From Natronorubrum halalkaliphilum (lineage in GTDB: Archaea; Halobacteriota; Halobacteria; Halobacteriales; Natrialbaceae): a DNA stretch of 52,840 bases. Made by a program: the position numbers and the translations under genes. The stretch lies in the NCBI RefSeq assembly GCF_009834785.1, contig NZ_WUYX01000064.1, positions 4,167 to 57,006 of the forward strand. The letters are read 5' to 3'. The notes under the pieces were generated by a model. That model was not told where the DNA came from, ran no database searches, and was given only the letters and a program-made list of their open reading frames with translations. Positions within the stretch are counted from its first letter, which is position 1, and each line of letters starts with the position of its first letter. Below are positions 9,129 to 17,910 of the stretch, piece after piece.

Positions 9129-10502
9129 ATGAGCGTCGACCTCGTCGTTCGCAACTGTACCGTCGTCACCCCCGCCGGGCGGACGTCCGATGCGGGTGTC
9201 GCCGTCGAGGACGGAACCATCGTCGCCGTCGGCCGAAGCGACCGGCTCCCCGACGCGGACCGCGTCGTCGACGGCGACGGGTCGGTGCTGGTCCCCGGCA
9301 TCGTCGATGCCCACATCCACAACCGCGAACCCGGCCTCGAGTACAAGGAAGATTGGGAGTCCGCGACGCGGGCGGCCGCCGCCGGCGGCGTGACGACCGT
9401 CGTCGGGATGCCCAACACGGACCCGGTCATCGACCGTCCCGACCACCTCGCGTTGAAGTTCGACCGCGGCGAGGCGTCGGCTCACGTCGACTTCCAGAGT
9501 TTCGTCGTCGTCACGTCCGAAAACCTCGACCTGATCCCGGACCTCGACGAGGCCGGCGCGCTCGGCTACAAGATCTTCCTCGGTTCGACGGTGGGCGACG
9601 TGCCGCCGCCGAACGACGGCGAGATCCTCGAGGCGATGGAGTCGATCCGCGAGACGGGGAAGCGACTGGGCTTTCACGAGGAAAACGGCGAGATTATCGA
9701 CCACTACACCGAGCGGTTCCAGGCCGAAGGGAAAAACGACCCCATCGATCACTCTCACTCCCGGCCCGTGATCGCCGAGCGGGAGGCCGTCGAGCGGATG
9801 ATCACCTTCGCCGAGGAGACCGGCGCGAAGATCCACATGTACCACGTCTCCTCGGGATCGGCGGCCGAAGCCGTCGCCCGCGGGAAGGACCGCGGCGTCG
9901 ACGTGACGGCGGAGACGACGCCCCACTACCTCTGGTTCACCGAGGACGTCATGCGCGAGAAAGGGAATCCGGCGCGGATTCAGCCGCCGATTCGAGACGC
10001 CGAGGAACGCGAGAAACTGTGGACGGTCGGCATGGAGCAGGGCGCTATCGATAGCATCGCCACCGACCACGCACCGCACACCCCCGAGGAGAAGATGGTC
10101 GACGACCCCTTCGGCAACACCTGGGAGGCGATTTCGGGCTTCGTCGGCCTCGAGACCGAAATTCCGGTCATGCTCACGCTCGTCGATCAGGGTCGGCTCA
10201 CGCTCGAGGAGTGGGTCCGCCGCCACTCGACGCGACCGGCCCAGATCTGGGGCATGTACCCGCAGAAGGGGTCGCTTCAGGTCGGCACCGACGCCGACTT
10301 CACGCTCGTCGATCCCGACCTGGAGTGGACGCTCGAGGACAGTTCGGAACTGCACTCGAAGAACTCCGTGACGCCGTTTCTCGGCGAGTCCTTTACCGGC
10401 AAGGCGGTGACGACGGTGGTTCGTGGTGAAGTAGTGTACGACGACGGCGACGTGGTTGGTGAGTCCGGGTACGGGACGCGGGTGCGCGTAGACGACGACT
10501 AA
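9129..10502 (+). CDS. Dihydroorotase-type cyclic amidohydrolase
   Basis: This is a 457-residue protein from the ATG at 9129; an in-frame upstream ATG at 9102 is possible. The metal-binding DAHIH motif is at residues 60-64, followed by NREPG. The arginine there and the later MPNTDPV are typical of dihydroorotase and argue against allantoinase. A lysine suitable for carbamylation lies at about residue 148 (GYKIFLG). A late DHAPHT supplies the catalytic aspartate. The expected role is reversible ring closure of carbamoyl-aspartate to dihydroorotate in pyrimidine synthesis. pyrD lies 5 kb away. A hydantoinase-like activity remains possible. Confidence 0.8.
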   Translation: MSVDLVVRNCTVVTPAGRTSDAGVAVEDGTIVAVGRSDRLPDADRVVDGDGSVLVPGIVDAHIHNREPGLEYKEDWESATRAAAAGGVTTVVGMPNTDPVIDRPDHLALKFDRGEASAHVDFQSFVVVTSENLDLIPDLDEAGALGYKIFLGSTVGDVPPPNDGEILEAMESIRETGKRLGFHEENGEIIDHYTERFQAEGKNDPIDHSHSRPVIAEREAVERMITFAEETGAKIHMYHVSSGSAAEAVARGKDRGVDVTAETTPHYLWFTEDVMREKGNPARIQPPIRDAEEREKLWTVGMEQGAIDSIATDHAPHTPEEKMVDDPFGNTWEAISGFVGLETEIPVMLTLVDQGRLTLEEWVRRHSTRPAQIWGMYPQKGSLQVGTDADFTLVDPDLEWTLEDSSELHSKNSVTPFLGESFTGKAVTTVVRGEVVYDDGDVVGESGYGTRVRVDDD

Positions 10503-10717
10503 TGGGCTCCGTGGTGGGTTGTGCGCTCCGATAGGAACGCCTGATTTTCACGATTGACGGCCTGTTCGTCGTCTGGTCTGGTGTTGTCGGTTCTCTCGAG
10601 GGCTATTCGTCCGGAACGGTGCCGGTCGGGTTTTCCCGCTCGGTAGGGGCTCTCTGTCGTCTCTCGAGGGTCCGTCTAGGTACTACGAGGCTTCGTCTAG
10701 CGATTTCCCTGCCTGTG

Positions 10718-10725
10718 TATATATA
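10718..10725 (+). promoter_or_regulatory. Candidate TATA element (TATATATA)
   Basis: TATATATA sits in an otherwise GC-rich spacer upstream of the SipW-type gene. If used, it would leave an untranslated leader of about 100 bases before 10854, which is long for haloarchaea, so the assignment is tentative. Confidence 0.35.
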
Positions 10726-10853
10726 CCCCCCTTTGTCTGGTTGCTTCTGCTGTCCCATTCGGAGTGGCAGTCTCGGCTCGTCGACGGGTGACACGCGGTC
10801 TCACCGCGTTGTGCCCGTGTGCCGTGCGCTCCTTCGAGACGGGGTGGATGACC

Positions 10854-12221
10854 ATGACAGAGGAACACAATTCGATCTCGAGGCGAAACGTGCTCGCAGG
10901 ACTGGGAACCATCGGTGTCGGTGGTGCGCTCGTGGGTGCAGGTACGAGTGCGTATTTCAGTGATGAACAGCAACTTCCAAACGAACTCGCCGCAGGCGAA
11001 CTTGAGCTCAAACTCGACTGGCAACAGTTCTACTACGGTGCGTCACAGGAGACGCGACCACAGGACTACGGTAACGCGGGACGGCCGTATGTCAACGCAC
11101 ACCCCGACGACAACAAGGATGGCGAACAATCGATCGAGGTGAACGGCGAGAAGTACCGGTACAGTGAACTCAGCCGAAACATTGGCGACGATGAAATTGA
11201 CTACTGTACAGATCTCGATCAAGATTTCTACTTTGGCGAGAATCAGGAGTCGCTGATAGAACTCGACGACATCAAACCAGGAGATTGTGGTGAGATTACC
11301 TTTAGTTACCACCTCTGTGATAACGACGGGTGGATCTGGTTCCGGACAAAAAACAAGGATTACCCTGAACCAGGTGAGGAGCCGCATCTTGTCGACGCGA
11401 TCGAGGCGAAGGTGTGGTACGACGTATACGAAAACGAGAACGAAGGTATCGAACAGGGAGACAATGAGCACCAAGAGGAGAAAGAACCGGTGATCGCCAA
11501 GGGATCCCTGCGTGATGTCCTCGAGGAACTAAACGAGAGCAATGGTGGCGTGTTGCTTGATCCCGACCCTCTAGTCGATCCTGATACTAATAATGAGAAC
11601 AAAACCGACGACTGTGTCGAACTCGAGAAGATTGACGACGACACGATCCCTGAAAAGTACACTGGGGACGAAGCTATACAGGATTACCTCCGTGACCTCT
11701 TCGCATCTTACCAAGCGGACGGGGAGGACGGTGATCACATCGAACTCGAGGGCGAAGAAGGGGATACGATCAAGATTTGGATCACTGGCCTCGTGTACCA
11801 AGACGTGGGCGATGAGAGTTCTGAAGTCGTCGGGTTCGACTGGGCGAGCAATTACGGAATCTGTCAGACGAGAGTGAAAGGTGGTCCCGGCGAACCCGAC
11901 GGTGGTGAATTTACCGTCGAGGACTGTGCTTTCGAGGGGGCATCCGTTGCTCCGTTCGGTGCCGCACAAGGAAGGAAACGCTACGGCGTCAGTAACTTTC
12001 AGTTCTGGTACTGCAAAGGTGTGGACGAGCCAAAAGAACCCGAGTGCTTCGAAGCGTCGAACACGCACTACATCGGCTTCGAGTGGTGTCTCCCCGAAGG
12101 TATCGGCAACGAAGTCCAAAACGATGAACTCGATTTCGACTTCGGGTTCTACACCGAGCAGTGCCGTCACAACGATGACCCCACCCCGTACTGGATGGAA
12201 GAGGAAGGAGAAAACAACTGA
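10854..12221 (+). CDS. SipW-type signal peptide protein, TasA-like secreted protein
   Basis: This is a 455-residue acidic protein. The N-terminus SISRRNVLAGLGTIGVGGAL followed by TSAYFSDEQ matches the signal region of SipW-processed TasA/CalY-like proteins: charged start, hydrophobic core, then a FSDxE motif. The mature part is rich in Asp/Glu, aromatic residues and several Cys, with no enzyme motif. A GGGGTGG stretch six bases upstream favours 10854 over an ATG two codons earlier. It converges with a separate SipW peptidase operon 370 bases downstream. By family knowledge, TasA-like proteins form extracellular fibres or bundling pili; that this one does is inference. Confidence 0.75.
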   Translation: MTEEHNSISRRNVLAGLGTIGVGGALVGAGTSAYFSDEQQLPNELAAGELELKLDWQQFYYGASQETRPQDYGNAGRPYVNAHPDDNKDGEQSIEVNGEKYRYSELSRNIGDDEIDYCTDLDQDFYFGENQESLIELDDIKPGDCGEITFSYHLCDNDGWIWFRTKNKDYPEPGEEPHLVDAIEAKVWYDVYENENEGIEQGDNEHQEEKEPVIAKGSLRDVLEELNESNGGVLLDPDPLVDPDTNNENKTDDCVELEKIDDDTIPEKYTGDEAIQDYLRDLFASYQADGEDGDHIELEGEEGDTIKIWITGLVYQDVGDESSEVVGFDWASNYGICQTRVKGGPGEPDGGEFTVEDCAFEGASVAPFGAAQGRKRYGVSNFQFWYCKGVDEPKEPECFEASNTHYIGFEWCLPEGIGNEVQNDELDFDFGFYTEQCRHNDDPTPYWMEEEGENN

Positions 12222-12590
12222 ACTGATCTCGTCGAGAGCGATTTCTCTATATTGATTTGTGCTTCGGTGAAGAAGTGAATAATCGAATATACCGGATCAA
12301 TTTTCTCGGAGGATATCATGATCTTCACCCTTTAACTCCCATAATCAATGCGAAGCGACCAGACGCACTCAGCGATGTCGATGTCGGTGAGACCAGTCCG
12401 TCGAGGGTTTCGAGAAGCAGGCTCCCCGTCGATGGGTTGAAACGAAAATCCTGTCAAACTGAGAGAAAAATGGCTTGAGGATAGATACGCTCGGACACGA
12501 ACCGAGAAACGGCGGGAGCCTACACGGTCTGGAAACCGGAGAGAAGCCGTTCACTTGGTTCGGAGACCGACCAGCGATTCAACTCTTGTC
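12222..12590. other. Convergent intergenic region, 369 bases
   Basis: This spacer lies between two convergent genes and is AT-richer than its surroundings, especially 12250-12340. I see no gene, clear hairpin or repeat. Confidence 0.4.
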
Positions 12591-13271
12591 CTAGTCATCG
12601 GTTTCGTCGTTCTCGGAAGCGTCTGTGTCCTCGGAGTCCGGATCTCCTCCTTCGTTCTCCTTGTCATTTTCTTCGACGGAATCACCGCCGTCAGTGTCTT
12701 TGTCGTCTCCGGACGTCTCCGCCTCGTCATCGCTACTCTCGATTTCACCATCTGTCTCCGATTCATTGCCATCACCACTGTCGAGTGCATCGTCCTCGGA
12801 CGCATCTTCTGCGGAATCGTCAACTTCTTCGTCGCCATCGGAGACGGTCACTTTTCCGTGGATTTCCTCCTCTGCGGCAGTAACCACGTACTCGTGCTCA
12901 CCGACATCCATCTCGTCGACCTCGAGCACGAACGTAACGGTGTCAGACTCATTCCGCTCGAGAGTCATCGCTTCGGTCTCGGATTTGTTTCCGATCTCGA
13001 GAGAAACGTTCACCGCTTCGGTCCCTCTGTTTTCGTTCGTAACCGTCGCTATAACCTCGAGGTCGTTGCTACTGTTCCCAGCCGTATCGAAGTCATCGCT
13101 ATCGTCTTCGACGACGAGCGTATACCCCCACTCAGCCGCACCGATCTGATTATCCTCGAGCGATTCCGAATCCGAGAACTGACTGGTCGTCGTCGCGACC
13201 GATACCGCACCGGCGACCGTCGCGAGGAGGACGAGCGCGACCGCGAGCCGAACGACGTGGACTCGAGTCAT
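12591..13271 (-). CDS. Small acidic TasA-like exported protein with Asp/Glu/Ser tail
   Basis: This is a 226-residue protein. A hydrophobic N-terminal segment is followed by TTTSQFSDSESLEDNQIGAA, the FSDxE-type region seen in SipW substrates. Residues 45-130 form a beta-rich domain (VIATVTNENRGTEAVNVSLEIG). The last 90 residues are almost entirely Asp, Glu, Ser, Gly and Asn. The start overlaps the signal peptidase stop by four bases (ATGA), so the two are translationally coupled and probably form an enzyme-substrate pair. Confidence 0.7.
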   Translation of the reverse strand: MTRVHVVRLAVALVLLATVAGAVSVATTTSQFSDSESLEDNQIGAAEWGYTLVVEDDSDDFDTAGNSSNDLEVIATVTNENRGTEAVNVSLEIGNKSETEAMTLERNESDTVTFVLEVDEMDVGEHEYVVTAAEEEIHGKVTVSDGDEEVDDSAEDASEDDALDSGDGNESETDGEIESSDDEAETSGDDKDTDGGDSVEENDKENEGGDPDSEDTDASENDETDD

Positions 13272-14023
13272 TCGTCCACCTCCGTCCCAGTCGTGGAACC
13301 GTCTGGGACCTCATCTGCGTCCTCGTATTCCAGTTTTGCTCCCGCGTCCGCGTCCGTGCCACCGTCTCCTTCGAGGCCCGCGTCCTCGGCCGGCTCGAGC
13401 GCTGGCGGTTCAACCTGCCCCTCGAGCGCTGGCGGCTCAGAATCGCCACCGTCCTCGGCGTACCCCGGCCCGAGAATCGCCTCCACGAGGCTCCCGCTTG
13501 CGGGCGCGTACCCGAACTCGCGAAGTAACTGCCAGCTCCCCGAGCCGACGAGGACGAGTCCTGGTCCGATCACCAGCACGAACAGCCCCAGACTCGAGCG
13601 GGCGAACAGTAACAGATACCCGAAGTACGGCACGTGCAGGTGGAGATCACCCTGTGCGTACTCGGCGGGGACGAGCCCCTCGTCGGGTTCGTCGTTGGCG
13701 TCGCCTTGCAGTTCGAAGTATCGCTCGCCGTTCTCTTCGACGACGTCGACGACTCTGTGGGTCACGTAGCCGGTGTTGGCTTCGCTCCCATCGTGGAAGG
13801 TCACGATGTCCCCGGACTCGATCTCCTCGGGGTCGACGTCCTGCGTGATAATGACGTCGCCCGCTTCGATCGTCGGACTCATACTCCCCGAGGTGACGAC
13901 GAACGCGTCGTCCCCGCCGACGAGGCCCGGAACGGCGACCAGTCCGACGAGCAACAGGAGCGCCAGCACCACGGCGCCTGCGATGACGGCGAGTCCGGTT
14001 TTGACGGTCGGGTTCACTCCCAT
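13268..14023 (-). CDS. Archaeal type I signal peptidase (SipW/Sec11-like)
   Basis: This is a 251-residue membrane peptidase of family S26B. A transmembrane segment (residues 10-35) precedes the catalytic serine motif SGSMSP with Ser47. A histidine replaces the bacterial lysine (VTHRVV, His89), and the conserved GDAND supplies Asp108. A second hydrophobic segment lies at about residues 135-165, followed by a low-complexity acidic and Pro/Ala tail. It overlaps both flanking genes, forming a regulator-peptidase-substrate operon. It probably cleaves the SipW-type signals of the adjacent acidic protein and the convergent 455-residue protein. Confidence 0.85.
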   Translation of the reverse strand: MGVNPTVKTGLAVIAGAVVLALLLLVGLVAVPGLVGGDDAFVVTSGSMSPTIEAGDVIITQDVDPEEIESGDIVTFHDGSEANTGYVTHRVVDVVEENGERYFELQGDANDEPDEGLVPAEYAQGDLHLHVPYFGYLLLFARSSLGLFVLVIGPGLVLVGSGSWQLLREFGYAPASGSLVEAILGPGYAEDGGDSEPPALEGQVEPPALEPAEDAGLEGDGGTDADAGAKLEYEDADEVPDGSTTGTEVDE

Positions 14024-14619
14024 GGTCCATTCCCCGTCGTCTGATTCGGCGGGAGACCGTCCCTCCCGAGTCGCATCCGACTATCGTACTGCACGTGGAC
14101 TGCCGCCGAGATCGTGAACGCCATCGTAACGAGTGCCGTCCCCACCAGCGGTGGAATCAACGCGAACGGCAGGAGGCCGATCCACATCCCCGCGACGAAG
14201 CCGGTACAGAGGATCCCGAGCCCCGCGTAGTACTTGCTCCAGGGAATATCGTTGTGCGGAACGACGTCGAGATAGACCTCGAGCTCCGACGCGGTCTCGG
14301 TGAGGACGACCGTTCCGCGATCGGCGTCGAACGAAACAACGCCGCCGTCGTCGAGCTTCGGCAGATGCGACTGCCGCAGTGCGGTGTACACCCGCGTCCG
14401 CTGTTCGTAGGTCACCTCCGCCGGCGAAACGTCGTTCTCCCAGGCCGCGACTCGCTCGACGATGTCGCGCAACTCGGCCGCGCCACCGCTCTGCTTGAGA
14501 TAGTGCAGCACGTATCGTCGTCGCTGACAGCTCAACATCTCGAACGCGACGTCCTGTGAGAGTTCCGGCGTTTGCTCCGCCGATTCAGTGACGCCTCGAG
14601 AAACGGTTTCCGGCGTCAT
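14014..14619 (-). CDS. Haloarchaeal winged-helix regulator with membrane tail (DUF7344-like)
   Basis: This is a 201-residue protein from the ATG at 14619; an upstream GTG at 14631 is possible. The N-terminal half is a DNA-binding-like domain beginning FEMLSCQRRRYVLHYLKQSG, typical of the haloarchaeal DUF7344 winged-helix family. Two hydrophobic segments at about residues 130-180 indicate membrane anchoring. It is the first gene of the signal-peptidase operon and overlaps it by ten bases, so it probably controls the secretion module. Confidence 0.7.
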   Translation of the reverse strand: MTPETVSRGVTESAEQTPELSQDVAFEMLSCQRRRYVLHYLKQSGGAAELRDIVERVAAWENDVSPAEVTYEQRTRVYTALRQSHLPKLDDGGVVSFDADRGTVVLTETASELEVYLDVVPHNDIPWSKYYAGLGILCTGFVAGMWIGLLPFALIPPLVGTALVTMAFTISAAVHVQYDSRMRLGRDGLPPNQTTGNGPWE

Positions 14620-15058
14620 AGGCCCGACCACCGAATTGGATCGTTGTCTCTTCCCTGACCCGGCACCCGACCCGGCCCACGGATGGGCTGTTCAGTCACT
14701 GTCCGCCTGCTCGCTGTTGCCTCACTCCCCATCGTCTGGAATGATCTTTCAAATGTGGTTAGTTATGAACGAGATAGAATATCGCCTCAGAGTATAGGTC
14801 CCGGTTGCTCGCTGACGAGGGCCGTTCGGCAGAAATTAATCTCAACTGAAACACTTGCCTCGAGAAGTGACGACTGCGGACTACCGACAATTGGCCATTA
14901 CCATCGGTGTGAAACCGTCGAGACGAGCCGTCCTCAGATCGTGGAACCACACGATGGCTGACAGACGGGTCCCACACCGCGACACTTTTCACTTCGTGAA
15001 AGTAGGAGTCGGTATATATAGCCCGTCCAACCGATCGGATCGATGAGGAATACGCAGG
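14620..15058. other. Divergent intergenic region, 439 bases
   Basis: This should carry promoters for the regulator operon and the small acidic gene. Apart from the TATA element at 15013-15020 and an AT-rich patch around 14740-14800, nothing is recognisable. Confidence 0.45.
15013..15020 (+). promoter_or_regulatory. TATA box of small acidic gene
   Basis: TATATATA lies 39 bases upstream of the ATG at 15059. With the usual 25-base spacing to the start site, this would give a short leader containing GAGGA, a plausible ribosome-binding site. Confidence 0.55.
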
Positions 15059-15289
15059 ATGACAGACTCCGACGCTGAGCCAGACGAGACTCGCGAGACG
15101 GATAGGATGGACCAACTCCGATCGGTATATCTCTCCGTGACGGACGGCGACGGCGAACCCGTCGTCGAATCCCAGCAGGAAGAGTCGCCGAGTCGGGAAA
15201 TCCGCGAGACCTATGACGCCGAGGCCCTCGGTCCGGCCGAGCACCACGGACTCGACGACGCGATCGACGATCCCGGGCCCGCGGGCTAG
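15059..15289 (+). CDS. Small acidic hypothetical protein
   Basis: This is a 76-residue protein, strongly acidic (many Asp/Glu), with no hydrophobic segment, Cys motif or recognised domain. A good TATA box and GAGGA site precede it, and codon use resembles neighbouring real genes. It ends before a strong hairpin shared with the convergent pyrD. The function is unknown. Confidence 0.6.
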   Translation: MTDSDAEPDETRETDRMDQLRSVYLSVTDGDGEPVVESQQEESPSREIRETYDAEALGPAEHHGLDDAIDDPGPAG

Positions 15290-15384
15290 GTGGTCACTGC
15301 AGTCGTCACGTCGTTCGATCGTTACCGCCACTACAGCCGACACCGCCGCTGCAATCGCCACTCATCCGGTTTACTGTAGTCAAT

Positions 15385-15424
15385 TACCGCCGATCACCGA
15401 CCCCGTCCCTGGTGATCGGCGGTA
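15385..15424. terminator. Perfect 14-bp hairpin between convergent genes
   Basis: TACCGCCGATCACC (15385-15398) pairs perfectly with GGTGATCGGCGGTA (15411-15424) around a 12-base loop. Outer CTGTA/TACAG arms extend it. Its place between the small acidic gene and the end of pyrD suggests a bidirectional terminator or 3'-end processing structure, or a mobile-element scar. Confidence 0.6.
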
Positions 15425-15444
15425 CATAGTTACAGCAATCCGTA

Positions 15445-16518
15445 TCACTCCTCGAGATCAGCACCCACTGCGTCTTCGATCGAGTCGAAGCCGTCGCGCT
15501 CGAGCAACGCCACGAGCCCGCGGTTGATCCGTTTGGCCGTGGAGGGGCCCTGATAGACGAATCCGGTGTACAGTTGCACGAGCGAGGCACCGGCCCGAAT
15601 CTTCTCGTAGGCACTCACCGGCGAGTCGACGCCGCCGACGCCGACGATCGGCAGGTCGCCGCCGGTGTAGTCGGCGATCGTCCGGATAATCTCGGTCGAG
15701 CGGTCTTCGACCGGCTTCCCGCTGAGACCGCCCCACTCCTCCTGATTCGGCGACTCGAGGCCCTCGCGACTCGTGGTGGTGTTCGTCGCGACGATCCCGT
15801 CGAGATCGAACTCCCGGACGATATCGACGAGATCGAGGATCGAGTCTTCGGGTTCGTCGGGGCCGATCTTGACGAGGATCGGCACGTTCGCGTCGTTTTC
15901 CGCCTCGAGCGTCTCGAAAATCGTTCGGAGGTGCTCGGGTGAGCCCTCGTCGAACTCCTCAGGCGTGTTCGGACAGGAGACATTGACGACGACGTAGTCA
16001 GCAAACGGCGAGAGCCGGTCGAAGACCCGTCGGTAGTCCTCGATCGCTTCCGCCTCGCTCGAGGAGTTCATCTTCCCGACGTTCACGCCGAGCGGAAAGC
16101 CGGGGGTGCCGTCCGCCTCGAGTCGCGATTTCACCCGTTCCATTCCCTGCCCGTTGAATCCCATCCGGTTGACCATCGCCTCGTCTTCCAGCAGCCGGAA
16201 CAGCCGCGGCCGGTCGTTGCCCGGCTGTGGATACGGCGTCACGGTCCCGATTTCGACGAACCCAAAGCCCAGCGCCTCGAGGGCGTGGGTCACCTCAGCG
16301 TTCTTGTCGAAGCCCGCGGCCACGCCGACGGGGGTCGGAAACGTGGTGTCGAACAGGTCGACCTCGAGCGCCGGATGGTCGTACTGATACGCGTAGGAGA
16401 GTGCCGTTCGCGTCGGCCGTGTCGACTGCGTCGCCCGGAGCGTCCGCTTGCCGAGGTCGTGTGCCGTCTCGGCCGGCAGTTTGAACGCGAGGGGGCGGAC
16501 CCGAGAGTACAGCGTCAT
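15445..16518 (-). CDS. pyrD: Dihydroorotate dehydrogenase, class 2-like
   Basis: This is a 357-residue flavoenzyme that oxidises dihydroorotate to orotate. The first 45 residues form the amphipathic N-terminal extension of membrane-associated, quinone-dependent class 2 enzymes, followed by PVGVAAGFDKNAE and EIGTVTPYPQPGN. The active-site loop reads VNVSCPNTP. Class 2 enzymes normally have SSPNT, with Ser as the catalytic base, whereas Cys at that position is the class 1 feature. The C-terminal GVGGVDSP and GASLVQLYTGF phosphate-binding loops are intact. It acts with the amidohydrolase at 9129-10502 in pyrimidine synthesis. Confidence 0.9.
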   Translation of the reverse strand: MTLYSRVRPLAFKLPAETAHDLGKRTLRATQSTRPTRTALSYAYQYDHPALEVDLFDTTFPTPVGVAAGFDKNAEVTHALEALGFGFVEIGTVTPYPQPGNDRPRLFRLLEDEAMVNRMGFNGQGMERVKSRLEADGTPGFPLGVNVGKMNSSSEAEAIEDYRRVFDRLSPFADYVVVNVSCPNTPEEFDEGSPEHLRTIFETLEAENDANVPILVKIGPDEPEDSILDLVDIVREFDLDGIVATNTTTSREGLESPNQEEWGGLSGKPVEDRSTEIIRTIADYTGGDLPIVGVGGVDSPVSAYEKIRAGASLVQLYTGFVYQGPSTAKRINRGLVALLERDGFDSIEDAVGADLEE

Positions 16519-16636
16519 TGGCTGGTGTTCGGGACGGCCGGTAGGTAAACGTCTCGAAGCGCTCGAGGTGGGCGTCTCACTGAGACTGCTGGGACAGGTT
16601 CGGGCTGTCGTCTCGGTGTCGATCTTGACGGTGGAG

Positions 16637-16678
16637 GTTGACGGTCGTAGTCTCGGGGTCGACGGCCGTAGCCTCGAC
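16637..16678. repeat. 21-base tandem duplication
   Basis: Two adjacent 21-base units (16637-16657 and 16658-16678) match at about 16 positions, in the spacer between pyrD and the thiolase gene. Short GGGTCAGG-type repeats follow to about 16720. Confidence 0.55.
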
Positions 16679-16728
16679 GGGCAGGGACAGGCCAGGATCC
16701 GGGTCAGGGTCAGGTCAGCGGCCGGCGA

Positions 16729-17910
16729 TCAGTACTCCTCCAGCAGCGCCATGATCGCCCCGCCGCCGCCGACGCTCATCCCCACGAGTCCGCGGCTCAC
16801 CTCCGGATCGTCCCGAAGCTGGTAGGCCAGGCTGGCCGCGAGCATTCCGCCGGAGCCGCCGATCGGGTGACCGAAGGCGACCGCACCGCCACTGGGGTTC
16901 ATTCGCTCGCGCGGGATCTCGAGCCGTTCCATCACGTACACCGACTGGGCGGCGAACGCTTCGTTGATCCAGAAGGCGTCGACGTCGTCCGCCGCGAGGT
17001 CGTTGTCCGCGAGCAGTTCCGCGACGACGTCGCCGACGGCCTCGTTGAACTCGTCGGGGTCGCGGTAGACGAGGTCGTAATCGGTCAGTTTCGCCATCGG
17101 CTTGAGGCCGCGGTCGGCGGCCGTTTCGCCGTCGGCTAGCAGCACCGTCCCCGCGCCGTCGCTGAGCTTCGAGGCGTTCCCGGGGGTGATAGTGCCGTCC
17201 TCGCGGAACGACGTCGGCAGTTCGGCCAGGTCCGACAGCGTCGACTCGGGGCGCGGGCCTTCGTCCGTTTCGACGGTTCCCGAGCGCGTTTCGACGGGAA
17301 CGATTTCGTCGTCGAACTCGCCCGACTCGATCGCCTCGGCAGCCAATCGGTGGCTCTCGAGGGCGTACTCGTCCTGTGCCTTCCGAGAGATATCTTCGCG
17401 GTCTACCATCCGCTCGGTGATCTCGCCCATGTGGAGGTCGAGGTTGACGTCCCACAGCGAATCCAGCAGCATCGAATCCTTGAGTTCCACGTCACCGTGG
17501 CGACGCCCCTTTCGGTAGCCCGGGAGGATCCACGGCGCGTTGGACATGGACTCGAAGCCGCCGGCGATCGCGATGTTCGCGCGACCGGCTTCGATCCGGT
17601 CCGCGGCGAGGGTGATCGCGCGAAGCCCCGATCCGGACGCCTCGTTTACGGTCGTCACTTGCGTCTCGTTGGACAGCGCCGACTCGACGACGGCCTGCCG
17701 TCCGGGCACCTGGCCGATCCCGGCCTGAATGGCGTTACCGAGTCCCACCCAGTCGACTTCGGTTTCGTCGATGGCGGCTCGCTCGAGCAGTCCGTCGATC
17801 GACGTTCGTGCTAACTCGATCGGTTCGACATCCTCGAGCGATCCCAGCAGCGTGCCGTGTGGTGTCCGTGCGCCGTCGACGAGGACGATGTCTGTGGTAC
17901 CGTTGGGCAT
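16729..17910 (-). CDS. Thiolase-family protein with Ser in place of both catalytic Cys
   Basis: This is a 393-residue protein from the ATG at 17910. The fold signatures are clear: GRQAVVESAL, TVNEASGSGLRAI, AGGFESMSNAPW, AFGHPIGGSGG and GMSVGGGGA. In canonical acetyl-CoA acyltransferases the nucleophile is the Cys of NxxCxSG and the second catalytic Cys is in CxGGG. Both positions are Ser here, while the histidine in GHP is kept. Haloarchaeal polyhydroxyalkanoate thiolases with Ser nucleophiles are known from memory of the Haloferax literature, so activity is possible. The neighbours are a MaoC hydratase and an acyl-CoA dehydrogenase, which suggests acyl-CoA breakdown or synthesis. Confidence 0.85.
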   Translation of the reverse strand: MPNGTTDIVLVDGARTPHGTLLGSLEDVEPIELARTSIDGLLERAAIDETEVDWVGLGNAIQAGIGQVPGRQAVVESALSNETQVTTVNEASGSGLRAITLAADRIEAGRANIAIAGGFESMSNAPWILPGYRKGRRHGDVELKDSMLLDSLWDVNLDLHMGEITERMVDREDISRKAQDEYALESHRLAAEAIESGEFDDEIVPVETRSGTVETDEGPRPESTLSDLAELPTSFREDGTITPGNASKLSDGAGTVLLADGETAADRGLKPMAKLTDYDLVYRDPDEFNEAVGDVVAELLADNDLAADDVDAFWINEAFAAQSVYVMERLEIPRERMNPSGGAVAFGHPIGGSGGMLAASLAYQLRDDPEVSRGLVGMSVGGGGAIMALLEEY

